A DNA stretch of 33,273 bases from Chitinophagaceae bacterium (GTDB lineage: Bacteria; Bacteroidota; Bacteroidia; Chitinophagales; Chitinophagaceae), in NCBI GenBank assembly GCA_004173355.1, contig SEAD01000043.1, positions 1 through 33,273 on the forward strand, read 5' to 3'. This document shows, piece after piece, positions 7,781-15,552 of this stretch. Position 1 is the first letter of the stretch; each line of letters begins with the position of its first letter. The position numbers were made by a program, and so were the translations under genes. A model generated the notes under the pieces. That model was not told the origin of the DNA. It saw only the letters and a list, made by a program, of their open reading frames with translations, and searched no databases.

Positions 7781-10369
7781 TTAGTTAACAGGAATATTCA
7801 GTTCAATGATCTTTTTACCCGGGATGGTTTCCTTACCACCTGCGGTTGTCCAGTTTTCCTTGTGGACCACCACATTTTCCGGCAGAGTGACGTTATCGAG
7901 GAAAGTTAATTTTAATTTTCCAGCATCACCGGCTGAATTCACTGCAAATTCAAAATTTATCCGGCCAAATGGTGTTGCGATCCCGTTCAGTTTTGTGGTA
8001 TTGCCAGCCTGTGCCCATTGGCGTGGGAATGCCTCCAGCAGGTGCAGGTCCTTTCCACGATCCAGCTGGATCATGTGTACCACCATGCGGATGAATTCTG
8101 CGCTGGCCCAGTTGTGCGGCATATCACCCACTTCGTCCGATCCTTTTCCAACCGGTTTCTGTTCCTCCCTCCATACCATGGTCGGGGAAGAATGGTTGGC
8201 AAAATCATAGAGCAGTTGCGGGATCCCTTGCGTTTTGCCGAGCCATTGCATGGCATGTCCGTAAAAGGAACTGAAATAACTCCACAATCCGCCGGTCATC
8301 CAGCCGGTGCTGATCACTTCGCCTTCCACCAGGTGGTCGCCGAGCATGTCCACCGTCTGTTCCGCCCATTTATGCAGCTCCGGCGTTTCGTCAAACAGCT
8401 GGCCCGGATACACCGATTGTGCAAAGGCCCACTGTCCGCGTTGTGCTTCATGGTTCTGTTCATTATTGATCATTACCGGCAGGTAAGTATTCCCTTTTTC
8501 ATCCTGGCGGATATCCTTCCGGGCCTTGTTTATAAAAAAGGCCAGCCAGTTTTTATAATCGGCTTCCCAGGTAGCCGCCTGTTCGGTTTTGCCCAGCCAT
8601 TTTGCCGCATTGACTGCCCATTTTATCCCGCTGAGACAATACTCGGTATTGGAATAATCATTGCCATGCTGGATCCCGCCGTCCACGTTGCCATTCGGCA
8701 GCAACCCGTAATAGGGTTTGGTGGAGTCCTGCAGGGCGATACCACGGAGGTAATTGATTCTTTTCAGGCAACCTTCAATCACCGGCCAGTTGTCAGCCAG
8801 CCATTTTTTGTCCTGGGTCAGCATTGCATGGCGGATGAGCATGATCGGTACCAGGCCGTTTTCTTTGTGGAAGGTGGTGATCATTTCAAATCCACCATCC
8901 GGCAGCTGGAAATGGGTGAGGTAATCGATACAACTGCGTACATCTTTTGTATAACCGAGCATGGTCCCGACTTCCAGCAGGTATGTGCCATCAGCGAGCC
9001 AGAGACCGCGGTATTGGGTCGGTCCTACGTGGAACGATTTTGCACCCCGCCGGATGTCCCGCGCCTGGAAGATGTTGCGGATACTGGCAGTGACCATTGC
9101 CTGGATGCCTTTATCGGGCACGCTGATAGCGGCCGAGGACGGACTGTTTTTTTTCCACCAGGCTTCGGATGCCAGCATTTGTGCCCGGGTGCCGGCCACC
9201 GTCGGGGTATAGGCTTTTGCAGGATCAAAGAAGCGGCTCAATGTGACCGAAAACTGCTTCGACTCTTTTGCTTTCAGCGCAACAGCGGGCACAGAAATCG
9301 TGAAATATTTTGCCGAATCCTTTACAACCGATGCGAGCCCTCCTGATGTTGACAAACGTGTATACTCGTCAAACTGTACATAGCCGGACTTTTTGTAGAT
9401 GGAGTCAATACCCGCGTAACGCAGCACCGGTGAGAAGTTCACCGCATTGCCGGTTTTGTTGGTCAGTGTGACGAGTATATGGTAGCGCCGTTCGGGCATA
9501 CCCACATCTGCACATTTAGCGTAAACCAATGCCGTTTTGTTGGCCTTGCCTGCAATGATGTCGGCGGCGGGTGGCACATTATCACGGAAGAGCCAGAGCC
9601 CGTTCACGATTGAGTTGCGTTCCCTGGCGCCGGGTTTGTTGGAGATGACGATAGTCAGTACCCCGTCGTTGTCGAAATCTTTCGAATCAAATGAATAGGT
9701 GCCTGGCTTGTGGATCCCGAAGTCTTTGGCCAGATCGATATCTGTCTGTTTACCACCTTCAACGGCGATGCGCATCTCGCGTTTCCCGATGGAATCGTAC
9801 TGCCCTTCACAGAAACCCAGCACTAGTTTGTGGGCACTGCCCGGGGGCACCTTGATATGGTATTCGATGAGTCCTTCCCCGGATAATCCCTTGATACCTT
9901 CCGCGGCATCGTTGAATGCAGCGTCGGCAGGGGTGGAAGGCTTCGACCAGTTGCGCAGCGCGCGACGGCTGTCGAACCTTACAATGCTGTACAGTTTTTC
10001 AGGTGCGGGGATTTCAAGGAAAGTTTCTTCCCTTATAATTACATCCGGTGTTTCCTTGATGGTCACCGTCATTGGAGAAGCATTCGTTTTCAGTTCCTGG
10101 CTTTTCCAGGTGGCAGGCGAGCTGGCATCGAAGAGTACGGAAAAAGAGAATAAGCGTGGTCCCTGGCGATAGCCATAGTCGCCAAAAAGCATCCCTTCTT
10201 TCCCGACCAGTGTTTTCACCGGGTCATCCGGCAGGCAAAGCTGCGATTGCCACCAGGGCACCGCGTAACGATGGTCTACCTTCATCGGTTCGCCCTGTGC
10301 GATGCCAGACTGGGCCATACAAATCGCTACCAGTGCGGGCAGTGTTTTTTTAAGTTTCAGGTGTATCAT
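7781..10369 (-). CDS. Secreted (alpha/alpha)6-barrel glycoside hydrolase-like protein with malectin-like region
   Basis: This protein has 862 residues with a cleavable signal (LPALVAICMAQSGIAQ, cleavage near residue 25). Residues about 30-390 are beta-rich. They include a malectin-like carbohydrate-binding pattern at about 120-265 (MRIAVEGG, DFDNDGVLTIVISN, SIVNGLWLFRD). Residues about 415-790 look like an (alpha/alpha)6 catalytic barrel, with RGLWLADGTYLLEVGTMLGY, FQLPDGGFEM and the late GDMPHNWASAEFIRMVVHM. A short C-terminal beta domain contains TPFGRINFEF. The layout recalls the GH63/GH78/GH15-type barrels, but I cannot place it in a CAZy family and therefore cannot name the substrate. 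Acidic catalytic candidates are Asp460 and the Glu/Asp residues before the MPHNWASAE block. Its position between a sugar porter and a glycosylasparaginase suggests that it removes hexose from a glycan. Confidence 0.8.
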   Translation of the reverse strand: MIHLKLKKTLPALVAICMAQSGIAQGEPMKVDHRYAVPWWQSQLCLPDDPVKTLVGKEGMLFGDYGYRQGPRLFSFSVLFDASSPATWKSQELKTNASPMTVTIKETPDVIIREETFLEIPAPEKLYSIVRFDSRRALRNWSKPSTPADAAFNDAAEGIKGLSGEGLIEYHIKVPPGSAHKLVLGFCEGQYDSIGKREMRIAVEGGKQTDIDLAKDFGIHKPGTYSFDSKDFDNDGVLTIVISNKPGARERNSIVNGLWLFRDNVPPAADIIAGKANKTALVYAKCADVGMPERRYHILVTLTNKTGNAVNFSPVLRYAGIDSIYKKSGYVQFDEYTRLSTSGGLASVVKDSAKYFTISVPAVALKAKESKQFSVTLSRFFDPAKAYTPTVAGTRAQMLASEAWWKKNSPSSAAISVPDKGIQAMVTASIRNIFQARDIRRGAKSFHVGPTQYRGLWLADGTYLLEVGTMLGYTKDVRSCIDYLTHFQLPDGGFEMITTFHKENGLVPIMLIRHAMLTQDKKWLADNWPVIEGCLKRINYLRGIALQDSTKPYYGLLPNGNVDGGIQHGNDYSNTEYCLSGIKWAVNAAKWLGKTEQAATWEADYKNWLAFFINKARKDIRQDEKGNTYLPVMINNEQNHEAQRGQWAFAQSVYPGQLFDETPELHKWAEQTVDMLGDHLVEGEVISTGWMTGGLWSYFSSFYGHAMQWLGKTQGIPQLLYDFANHSSPTMVWREEQKPVGKGSDEVGDMPHNWASAEFIRMVVHMIQLDRGKDLHLLEAFPRQWAQAGNTTKLNGIATPFGRINFEFAVNSAGDAGKLKLTFLDNVTLPENVVVHKENWTTAGGKETIPGKKIIELNIPVN

Positions 10370-10391
10370 TTTACAGGTTTTATAAAGACTA

Positions 10392-11825
10392 CTAATGAGG
10401 AGCTATAAATACATTTTCCATTTCTTCGAGGGTCCTGCCCTTGGTTTCCTTCACCACGTTGCGGCTGAAGAAGAAGTTGATCAGGCTGCAACCGGCGAAG
10501 ATCCAGAAGGTGACGGCCGGCCCCATGTGCTCAATGAGCCAGGGAAAAAACTGTCCTACCATCCATACCGCGATCCATAAGGCCATGGTACAGATCGTGA
10601 CTGCGGTAACACGGATATCAGTCGGAAAAATTTCGTTGATGATGATCCAGGTCACGGGTCCGAGTGAAAAGGCAAAACAGGCGATATACATCAGCATGAG
10701 TACCAGCAGGAGTGGTCCCTGGGTATTGCCGGTATAGAACAGCAGTCCGCAGAGCACAAGGCTGATCACGATACCGGTGAGACCTGTAAAGAGCAGGAAC
10801 TTGCGTCCGTATTTATCCACCCATTTAATCGCCACGATGGTAAAGACAAGATTCACGGCTCCGATGATTACCTGGAACAGCAGGCCGTTTTCCTTATCGA
10901 TCCCTGCTGCTTCAAATATGCTCGGGCCGTAATAGATGATCGCATTGATCCCGGAAAATTGCTGGAATACCGCGAGTACGATCCCGATGAGTAGTGGCAG
11001 GCGAAAGGCCGGTTCAAATACCGACCGCCGTGGTTTATTCCGGATGCCGGATGCATCCGTACTGCCGGCTGCCCTGCGGATTTCATTGAATTCTTTTTCG
11101 GCGACTGGTGCCGGGCGGATCGATTGCAGGATATCGAGTGCCTGTTTCTCTTTACCGGCAGCCAGCAGCCAGCGCGGGCTTTCGGGAATACGGCCAAGCA
11201 TCAGGAGGAAGACGAGACTTGGAATGGCCATTACCAGGAACATTGGCCGCCAGGTTTCTGTTTTGAAGAACCATGACAACTGTTCGCTGGTAAATGAGCC
11301 TTCCGAACCTGTGATCAGCAGTGCGTTTGACAGATAGGCAAGCAGGATACCCACCGTGATGGCAAGCTGGTAATAAGCAATCATCCGTCCGCGCTTTTCA
11401 GCGGGGGCAAATTCGGCAATGAGCATGGGTGAAATCACCGAGGCCATACCCACGCCAATGCCGCCAACCATCCGTGCTCCCACCAGTGTGGCGAATCCGG
11501 GAGGGAATGCGCAACCGATGGCGGAAACCATAAATAGTATTGCGGCCAGGAGGATAGTTTTGCGGCGGCCGATCCGGTCGCTCAGCAAACCGGTCACGAG
11601 TACACCGGCGATGCATCCGACCAGTCCGCTGCTCACCAGCCATCCTTCCATGGCAGTGCTGAGCTGGAACTGTGTTTTGATCAGTTGAATGGCACCGGAG
11701 ATCACTGCGGTGTCGAAGCCAAAGAGCAGTCCCCCGATGGCTACAGTTATACAGATAAACTGTGTCCGGGCATTGAATTTCCGGTCGTCTCCCGGGCTGG
11801 TTAAAATGGCGGAATGTTGTTCCAT
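10392..11825 (-). CDS. Sugar porter family MFS transporter (XylE/GalP-like)
   Basis: This 477-residue inner-membrane protein has about twelve hydrophobic segments and the full set of sugar-porter signatures. These are GFDTAVISGA in helix 1, DRIGRRK at 83-89 after helix 2, PESPRWL at 214-220 before the central loop, QQFSGINAIIYY at 288-299 in helix 7, KYGRKF after helix 8, and the C-terminal ETKGRTLEEME. Family members usually import a hexose or pentose with protons. The neighbouring mannose- and glucose-6-phosphate isomerases make glucose or mannose the likely cargo (inference). It ends 22 bp before the glycosidase gene start and begins 18 bp after the small cupin gene, so it is in the same operon. 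Confidence 0.95.
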   Translation of the reverse strand: MEQHSAILTSPGDDRKFNARTQFICITVAIGGLLFGFDTAVISGAIQLIKTQFQLSTAMEGWLVSSGLVGCIAGVLVTGLLSDRIGRRKTILLAAILFMVSAIGCAFPPGFATLVGARMVGGIGVGMASVISPMLIAEFAPAEKRGRMIAYYQLAITVGILLAYLSNALLITGSEGSFTSEQLSWFFKTETWRPMFLVMAIPSLVFLLMLGRIPESPRWLLAAGKEKQALDILQSIRPAPVAEKEFNEIRRAAGSTDASGIRNKPRRSVFEPAFRLPLLIGIVLAVFQQFSGINAIIYYGPSIFEAAGIDKENGLLFQVIIGAVNLVFTIVAIKWVDKYGRKFLLFTGLTGIVISLVLCGLLFYTGNTQGPLLLVLMLMYIACFAFSLGPVTWIIINEIFPTDIRVTAVTICTMALWIAVWMVGQFFPWLIEHMGPAVTFWIFAGCSLINFFFSRNVVKETKGRTLEEMENVFIAPH

Positions 11826-11843
11826 AACAATCGTTTTATTTTT

Positions 11844-12224
11844 TTAGCGTACGTAGTCGTCTTCAAATCGTTTGATATCTTCCTGCTGCCAGTTGCCAAA
11901 TGCCACTTCCAGCACCCGTACCGGCTGGTCGCCATTGCAGCTGAGCCGGTGGCGTTCATTTGCAGGGATCCATATTTCATCCCCTGCCTTGTACTCGCGG
12001 ATTTCGTCACCGACCTGCACAGTGGCCCCATCATCGATAACGATCCACAGTTCGGCGCGACCGGTATGCGACTGCAGGCTGAGACGCTGGCCTGGCAGGC
12101 AGGACATCAGGCTCACGGTGCAATCCTCGTTATTGGCATATTGTTTAAATGTGCCCCATGGCCTCGTCACAAAATCTACTTCGGGTTTGTTCCCGGGGAT
12201 GGGTTTCGTTACATAGTCTGCCAT
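11844..12224 (-). CDS. Small cupin, mannose-6-phosphate isomerase type II-like
   Basis: This 126-residue single-domain cupin resembles the isolated C-terminal isomerase domain of ManC/AlgA (type II phosphomannose isomerase). Visible motifs are RPWGTFKQY at 21-29, PGQRLSLQSHTGRAELWIV, in which Gln51, His53 and Glu58 are the expected metal ligands, and GDEIWIPANERHRL with His92 as the fourth. The GDP-mannose pyrophosphorylase part of ManC is absent, so the likely reaction is mannose-6-phosphate to fructose-6-phosphate or a related step. A larger class I isomerase is encoded 11 bp upstream, so the operon carries two unrelated proteins with the same predicted activity. They may act on different substrates or anomers; this is inference. 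Confidence 0.85.
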   Translation of the reverse strand: MADYVTKPIPGNKPEVDFVTRPWGTFKQYANNEDCTVSLMSCLPGQRLSLQSHTGRAELWIVIDDGATVQVGDEIREYKAGDEIWIPANERHRLSCNGDQPVRVLEVAFGNWQQEDIKRFEDDYVR

Positions 12225-12235
12225 TGTGTTATTTT

Positions 12236-13993
12236 TTATGGGTGTGTCCTTACAAAGGCTTTCATGGTGGCGATGGTCTTGCCTTCGCTTTCGCCACTGG
12301 GACGGATGGTGTACTCCTTGATTTTTTCCGGGATCACAAAGGTCTCGGCATAATGGACCGTGAATGGTTCAAACGCATTGGTCGGGCTTTCGATCACTGC
12401 TTCCCGTCCTTCCACGAGGTTCAGTACATTGACCGAACCGTTGGTATGATGGGTTACTTTTTTGCTGAACCAGTGACGTCTTGTTTCAATGAATTCGCGT
12501 TCGTGCAGGCCGGTCCGTTCTTCTTTCCATCCATCACCCTCTGCCACAACCGTCACCGCGTTGACAAGTTCCTTCCGGGTGCGTTCCGGCCGGAGGTCCC
12601 AGTTGATCACCTGTTTTCCGTGTTCGATATTGATGGGTCTTGGTTTTCCATCCAGACCCATCCGGCCCCAGTCGTACAGTTTGAAGGTGAAAATGTAGGG
12701 CGTGGCACTGATCTCGAGAACCATGCTGTTGGATCCTGAACAATGCACCGTACCCGCGGGTATCAGTACATGGTCATGTTTCCTGACCGGCCATTTTTCA
12801 ACATACGCATCGGCATCGAACGCGTCACCGGTGCTGTTGGCATCCCGCAGGGCATCGATCATCTGCTGCGGATTGGTGCTGTCTTTCAAACCCAGGTAAA
12901 CCACTGCGTCATCACCTGCATCCAGCATGTAATAACTTTCATCCTGTGTGTAGTCCATCCCGAATGCCTCACGGATGTATTCGGTAGTGGGGTGTACCTG
13001 CAGGCTGAGGTTGCCGCCACCCATCGTATCGAGGAAGTCGAACCGGATGGGGAACTCATCACCAAACCTTGCCTGTACAGCATCCCCGAGCAGCGGACGG
13101 GATTGGGCAAATACCAGGTTGATGGAGGGCGTTTCAAAGATGATCCCGTTGAAATCCACCAGCAGGCTGTTTTCTTCCGGTACACAGTCAAAACACCAGG
13201 CATAGTTGGGTTTGGATGGATCGAGTTCGAAGTAGTCCTTCATCCATTGCCCGCCCCATGGTCCCGGATCAAAAAACGGTACCAGGCGGAAGGGGCGGCT
13301 GACCGTTTTTTCCAGTGCTTCGTTCAGCGCCTTGCCGGTTACCATCTTCGGCTGGTTACGTGTAGCGGTGTCCACTACAAAGTCCCAGCGATCCATCAGG
13401 GTTTTTTTGTGTTTGTCGCATACCCGCCAGTCTACAAAAAATGCCTGTTTGTACTGGAGGGATGCTTTTATGTTTTTATTACTGACCCCGAGGTTGCTCA
13501 CTTCATTGGTGCGGAAGCGCAGCTGGCCTTCCCAGCGGGGCATGTCGAAATATATCACCAGTCCGGCCTCGGCCAGCAGCGTGGCCCCCGGACCATAGAT
13601 AAAGGTTACTTCATCGGTGCTGCCTTCCAGTTCCATCGCGAGCCTGCTCATTTTTGCCGTGTCGAAAAAACTCACCAGCCGGAGCCGGGTGATATAACCG
13701 AATATTTCATCGTCTGTGACATCCGGGTATACGAGTTCGCTGATTTTTGTTTCCGGCAGCATGAAGTCTTTTGTGAAATAAAACCGGCCGGTAAGTTTTC
13801 CCGTCAGGTTGGGCAGTACTTCTTCCTCGAGCAACCCGGGGTAACATTCCAGTGCAACGATTTTTTTCCCTTCGGGTAAATCCTTTACCCTTTGTCCGAT
13901 TGCCTGCGTGATATCTTCCCAGCCCTGCCAGGAAATTTTTTCATTAGTTGAAAAAGGGATGCTGGGTTGTTTGTCGTAATTCGATTTTATCAT
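12236..13993 (-). CDS. Class I mannose-6-phosphate isomerase with long N-terminal extension
   Basis: The protein has 585 residues, against about 310-440 for ordinary class I phosphomannose isomerases. The isomerase domain occupies roughly residues 245-585. It shows the zinc site: Gln332 and His334 in LSLQVHP, Glu352 in DESYYML, and His417 in HVLIPAGTVHCSG. LYDWGRMGLDGKPRPINIEHG follows. Residues 1-240 carry no isomerase motif. They contain KKIVALECYPG, VTFIYGPGA and LVIYFDMPRWEGQLRF, which remind me of a degenerate P-loop (uridine-kinase-like) domain, but no intact GxxxxGK(S/T) Walker A is present. Predicted reaction: mannose-6-phosphate to fructose-6-phosphate, cytoplasmic. Gaps are 11 bp to the cupin gene and 21 bp from the ROK gene. 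Isomerase call strong; N-domain role unknown. Confidence 0.9.
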   Translation of the reverse strand: MIKSNYDKQPSIPFSTNEKISWQGWEDITQAIGQRVKDLPEGKKIVALECYPGLLEEEVLPNLTGKLTGRFYFTKDFMLPETKISELVYPDVTDDEIFGYITRLRLVSFFDTAKMSRLAMELEGSTDEVTFIYGPGATLLAEAGLVIYFDMPRWEGQLRFRTNEVSNLGVSNKNIKASLQYKQAFFVDWRVCDKHKKTLMDRWDFVVDTATRNQPKMVTGKALNEALEKTVSRPFRLVPFFDPGPWGGQWMKDYFELDPSKPNYAWCFDCVPEENSLLVDFNGIIFETPSINLVFAQSRPLLGDAVQARFGDEFPIRFDFLDTMGGGNLSLQVHPTTEYIREAFGMDYTQDESYYMLDAGDDAVVYLGLKDSTNPQQMIDALRDANSTGDAFDADAYVEKWPVRKHDHVLIPAGTVHCSGSNSMVLEISATPYIFTFKLYDWGRMGLDGKPRPINIEHGKQVINWDLRPERTRKELVNAVTVVAEGDGWKEERTGLHEREFIETRRHWFSKKVTHHTNGSVNVLNLVEGREAVIESPTNAFEPFTVHYAETFVIPEKIKEYTIRPSGESEGKTIATMKAFVRTHP

Positions 13994-14014
13994 AAATAAG
14001 TTTATAGGTTTTTA

Positions 14015-14962
14015 TCACAACGGGTATTGAAGCATGTGCACGATGCCGAGGATCCCGGCATCTTCTGCCAGTTGGGTAGGCCGGATCTGTACCGTACCCC
14101 ACGGTGTCCATGCATGCTGTTTTACCTTTTCACGGATATAGGGAAGGATCTGGTCGGCGCTGTGCAGCACGCCTCCACCAATCACCACCACTTCCGGATC
14201 ATAGGCATGGATAAGGTTCACGATACCTGCTGACCATACATCCAGGCTATACTGCAATACCTCTCCTGCCAGCGGATCCTTTGCTGACGCGGCTTTGAAG
14301 AGAGTGGAAAAATCCAGGACTTCAGCACCCGCGAGTATACTGGACGGGAAGAGGGCATGTTCACGGATGATCCCTGCGAGGCTCCAGGTAGAGCCATGGG
14401 CCTCCACACAGCCGTTATTCCCACAGGAACAGGGGCGACCGTTGACCTGGATTGTAAAATGCCCGCCAAGGCATCCAGCCTGGAAATGTTTGCCGCGGAG
14501 CAGCTGGCCGCCGATGACCGCCGATGTGCCGATACCGGTGCCGATAGTCACGGCCACGAGGTCATCCGTATCCTTTCCCGCACCATATTTCCATTCGCCT
14601 ACGGTTGCCATCCTCGCATCGTTGTCGATACAGAAAGGCAGTTCCCAGTTTTTTGTAACCCATTCTTCGAGGTTAAGCGAAGGGGCATCGTCATATTTTG
14701 CGTTGGTGGAGAGGATCCGTTTTGTGCGGGTATTGACAAGACCAGGAAATGCAAGACCGATGCCAGCCAGTTGCCCTGAGCCGTCAGGCTGTGCTGCCAC
14801 GAGCGAATTGATCTCCTGCTGCAACAACGGCAACGACGCCTCCAGTCCGCTCGCGGATGATGCCGGTACAATGCGGCGGCTGGTTACCCTGCCGTCTGAC
14901 ACAATGCCCATCTTGATCCGCGTGCCGCCCAGATCAATACCGAGATAATATTTTTTCATCAT
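14015..14962 (-). CDS. ROK family sugar kinase-like protein
   Basis: This protein has 315 residues. The ATP-binding phosphate loop is GIDLGGTRIKMG (Asp10). The catalytic Asp115 lies in DNDARMA, the second phosphate motif is VTIGTGIGTSAVIGG, and the zinc knuckle is CSCGNNGC (Cys178, Cys180, Cys185) with His168. There is no helix-turn-helix at the N-terminus, so it is a kinase type rather than an NagC-type repressor. One oddity: the normal ExGH sugar-binding motif reads LGGH at 165-168, with Leu where the sugar-contacting Glu is expected. Given the neighbouring isomerases, a glucokinase or mannokinase is the natural guess, but the substitution leaves substrate and even activity uncertain. Met2 is an equally possible start. 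Confidence 0.9.
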   Translation of the reverse strand: MMKKYYLGIDLGGTRIKMGIVSDGRVTSRRIVPASSASGLEASLPLLQQEINSLVAAQPDGSGQLAGIGLAFPGLVNTRTKRILSTNAKYDDAPSLNLEEWVTKNWELPFCIDNDARMATVGEWKYGAGKDTDDLVAVTIGTGIGTSAVIGGQLLRGKHFQAGCLGGHFTIQVNGRPCSCGNNGCVEAHGSTWSLAGIIREHALFPSSILAGAEVLDFSTLFKAASAKDPLAGEVLQYSLDVWSAGIVNLIHAYDPEVVVIGGGVLHSADQILPYIREKVKQHAWTPWGTVQIRPTQLAEDAGILGIVHMLQYPL

Positions 14963-14973
14963 GGCAATTGAAC

Positions 14974-15537
14974 TTATCGATGGTTATCTACAAGCACCGG
15001 TTCCCCGTCTTTTTCGACCAGGATCTTTGAGAATCCTTCGGTGCTGATGGTATCATAATCATGTCCGGCATCGGATGGCCACACCGCGCTGAAGCTGAGT
15101 ACGGTATTACCGGTATTGGCCGTGCGGTGGGCGATATGGCCGTTGATATAATGCAGGCTGCCCGGGAACATTTTTTCCGCATGCGTCCGGCGTTGTTCAT
15201 CCATGAGGATGAGCATGCCTTCGCCTTCGATACACATGTAGATCTCACCGCGGTCGCGTAGTTTGTGGAAATGACCCTTGGTCATAAAATATTCCGTGCC
15301 GACTTTCCCCGGTTTGATATAAGTGATACCGAAGAACAGCCCGGCTGTGGTGCCTTCCGCCACCGGGAAATAGGAGGCGACCTCATACACAGTAGTGTCG
15401 GCGGGCATTTGCGCGAGCGCCTCCCTGTCGCTGAAGATATCCTGCAGGTCGCCGAGACGGCGGGAGAGACGGTCAATTTCGGGTCCGCTTAATTCAGTAC
15501 CGGCGAATTTTACGGGTGGGAGGACAATGTCAGCCAT
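14974..15537 (-). CDS. Cupin-type glucose-6-phosphate isomerase (GPI cupin family)
   Basis: The protein has 187 residues, the usual size of the metal-dependent cupin phosphoglucose isomerases first described in Pyrococcus/Thermococcus. The metal site is clear: His89 and His91 in FMTKGHFH, Glu98 in RGEIYM and His137 in GHIAHRTANTG. The numbering is almost the same as I remember for the P. furiosus enzyme. VWPSDAGHDYDTI near the C-terminus is also typical. It would interconvert glucose-6-phosphate and fructose-6-phosphate in the cytoplasm and is unrelated to the classical PGI fold. It is the second gene of the operon, 15 bp after the regulator gene and 11 bp before the ROK gene, which fits a dedicated hexose-phosphate pathway. 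A pentose or other aldose phosphate substrate is possible. Confidence 0.92.
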   Translation of the reverse strand: MADIVLPPVKFAGTELSGPEIDRLSRRLGDLQDIFSDREALAQMPADTTVYEVASYFPVAEGTTAGLFFGITYIKPGKVGTEYFMTKGHFHKLRDRGEIYMCIEGEGMLILMDEQRRTHAEKMFPGSLHYINGHIAHRTANTGNTVLSFSAVWPSDAGHDYDTISTEGFSKILVEKDGEPVLVDNHR

Positions 15538-15552
15538 GGAACAATGAATGGT

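Noticed and set aside
8018-9346. A 442-codon open frame on the plus strand inside the glycosidase gene
   Set aside because: It is antisense to a well-supported gene, has no family motif, and its His/Phe/Pro/Arg-rich composition is that of a shadow frame in GC-biased codons.
12743-13879. A 378-codon open frame on the plus strand inside the mannose-6-phosphate isomerase gene
   Set aside because: It is antisense to clear zinc-site motifs of the isomerase and has no recognisable domain.
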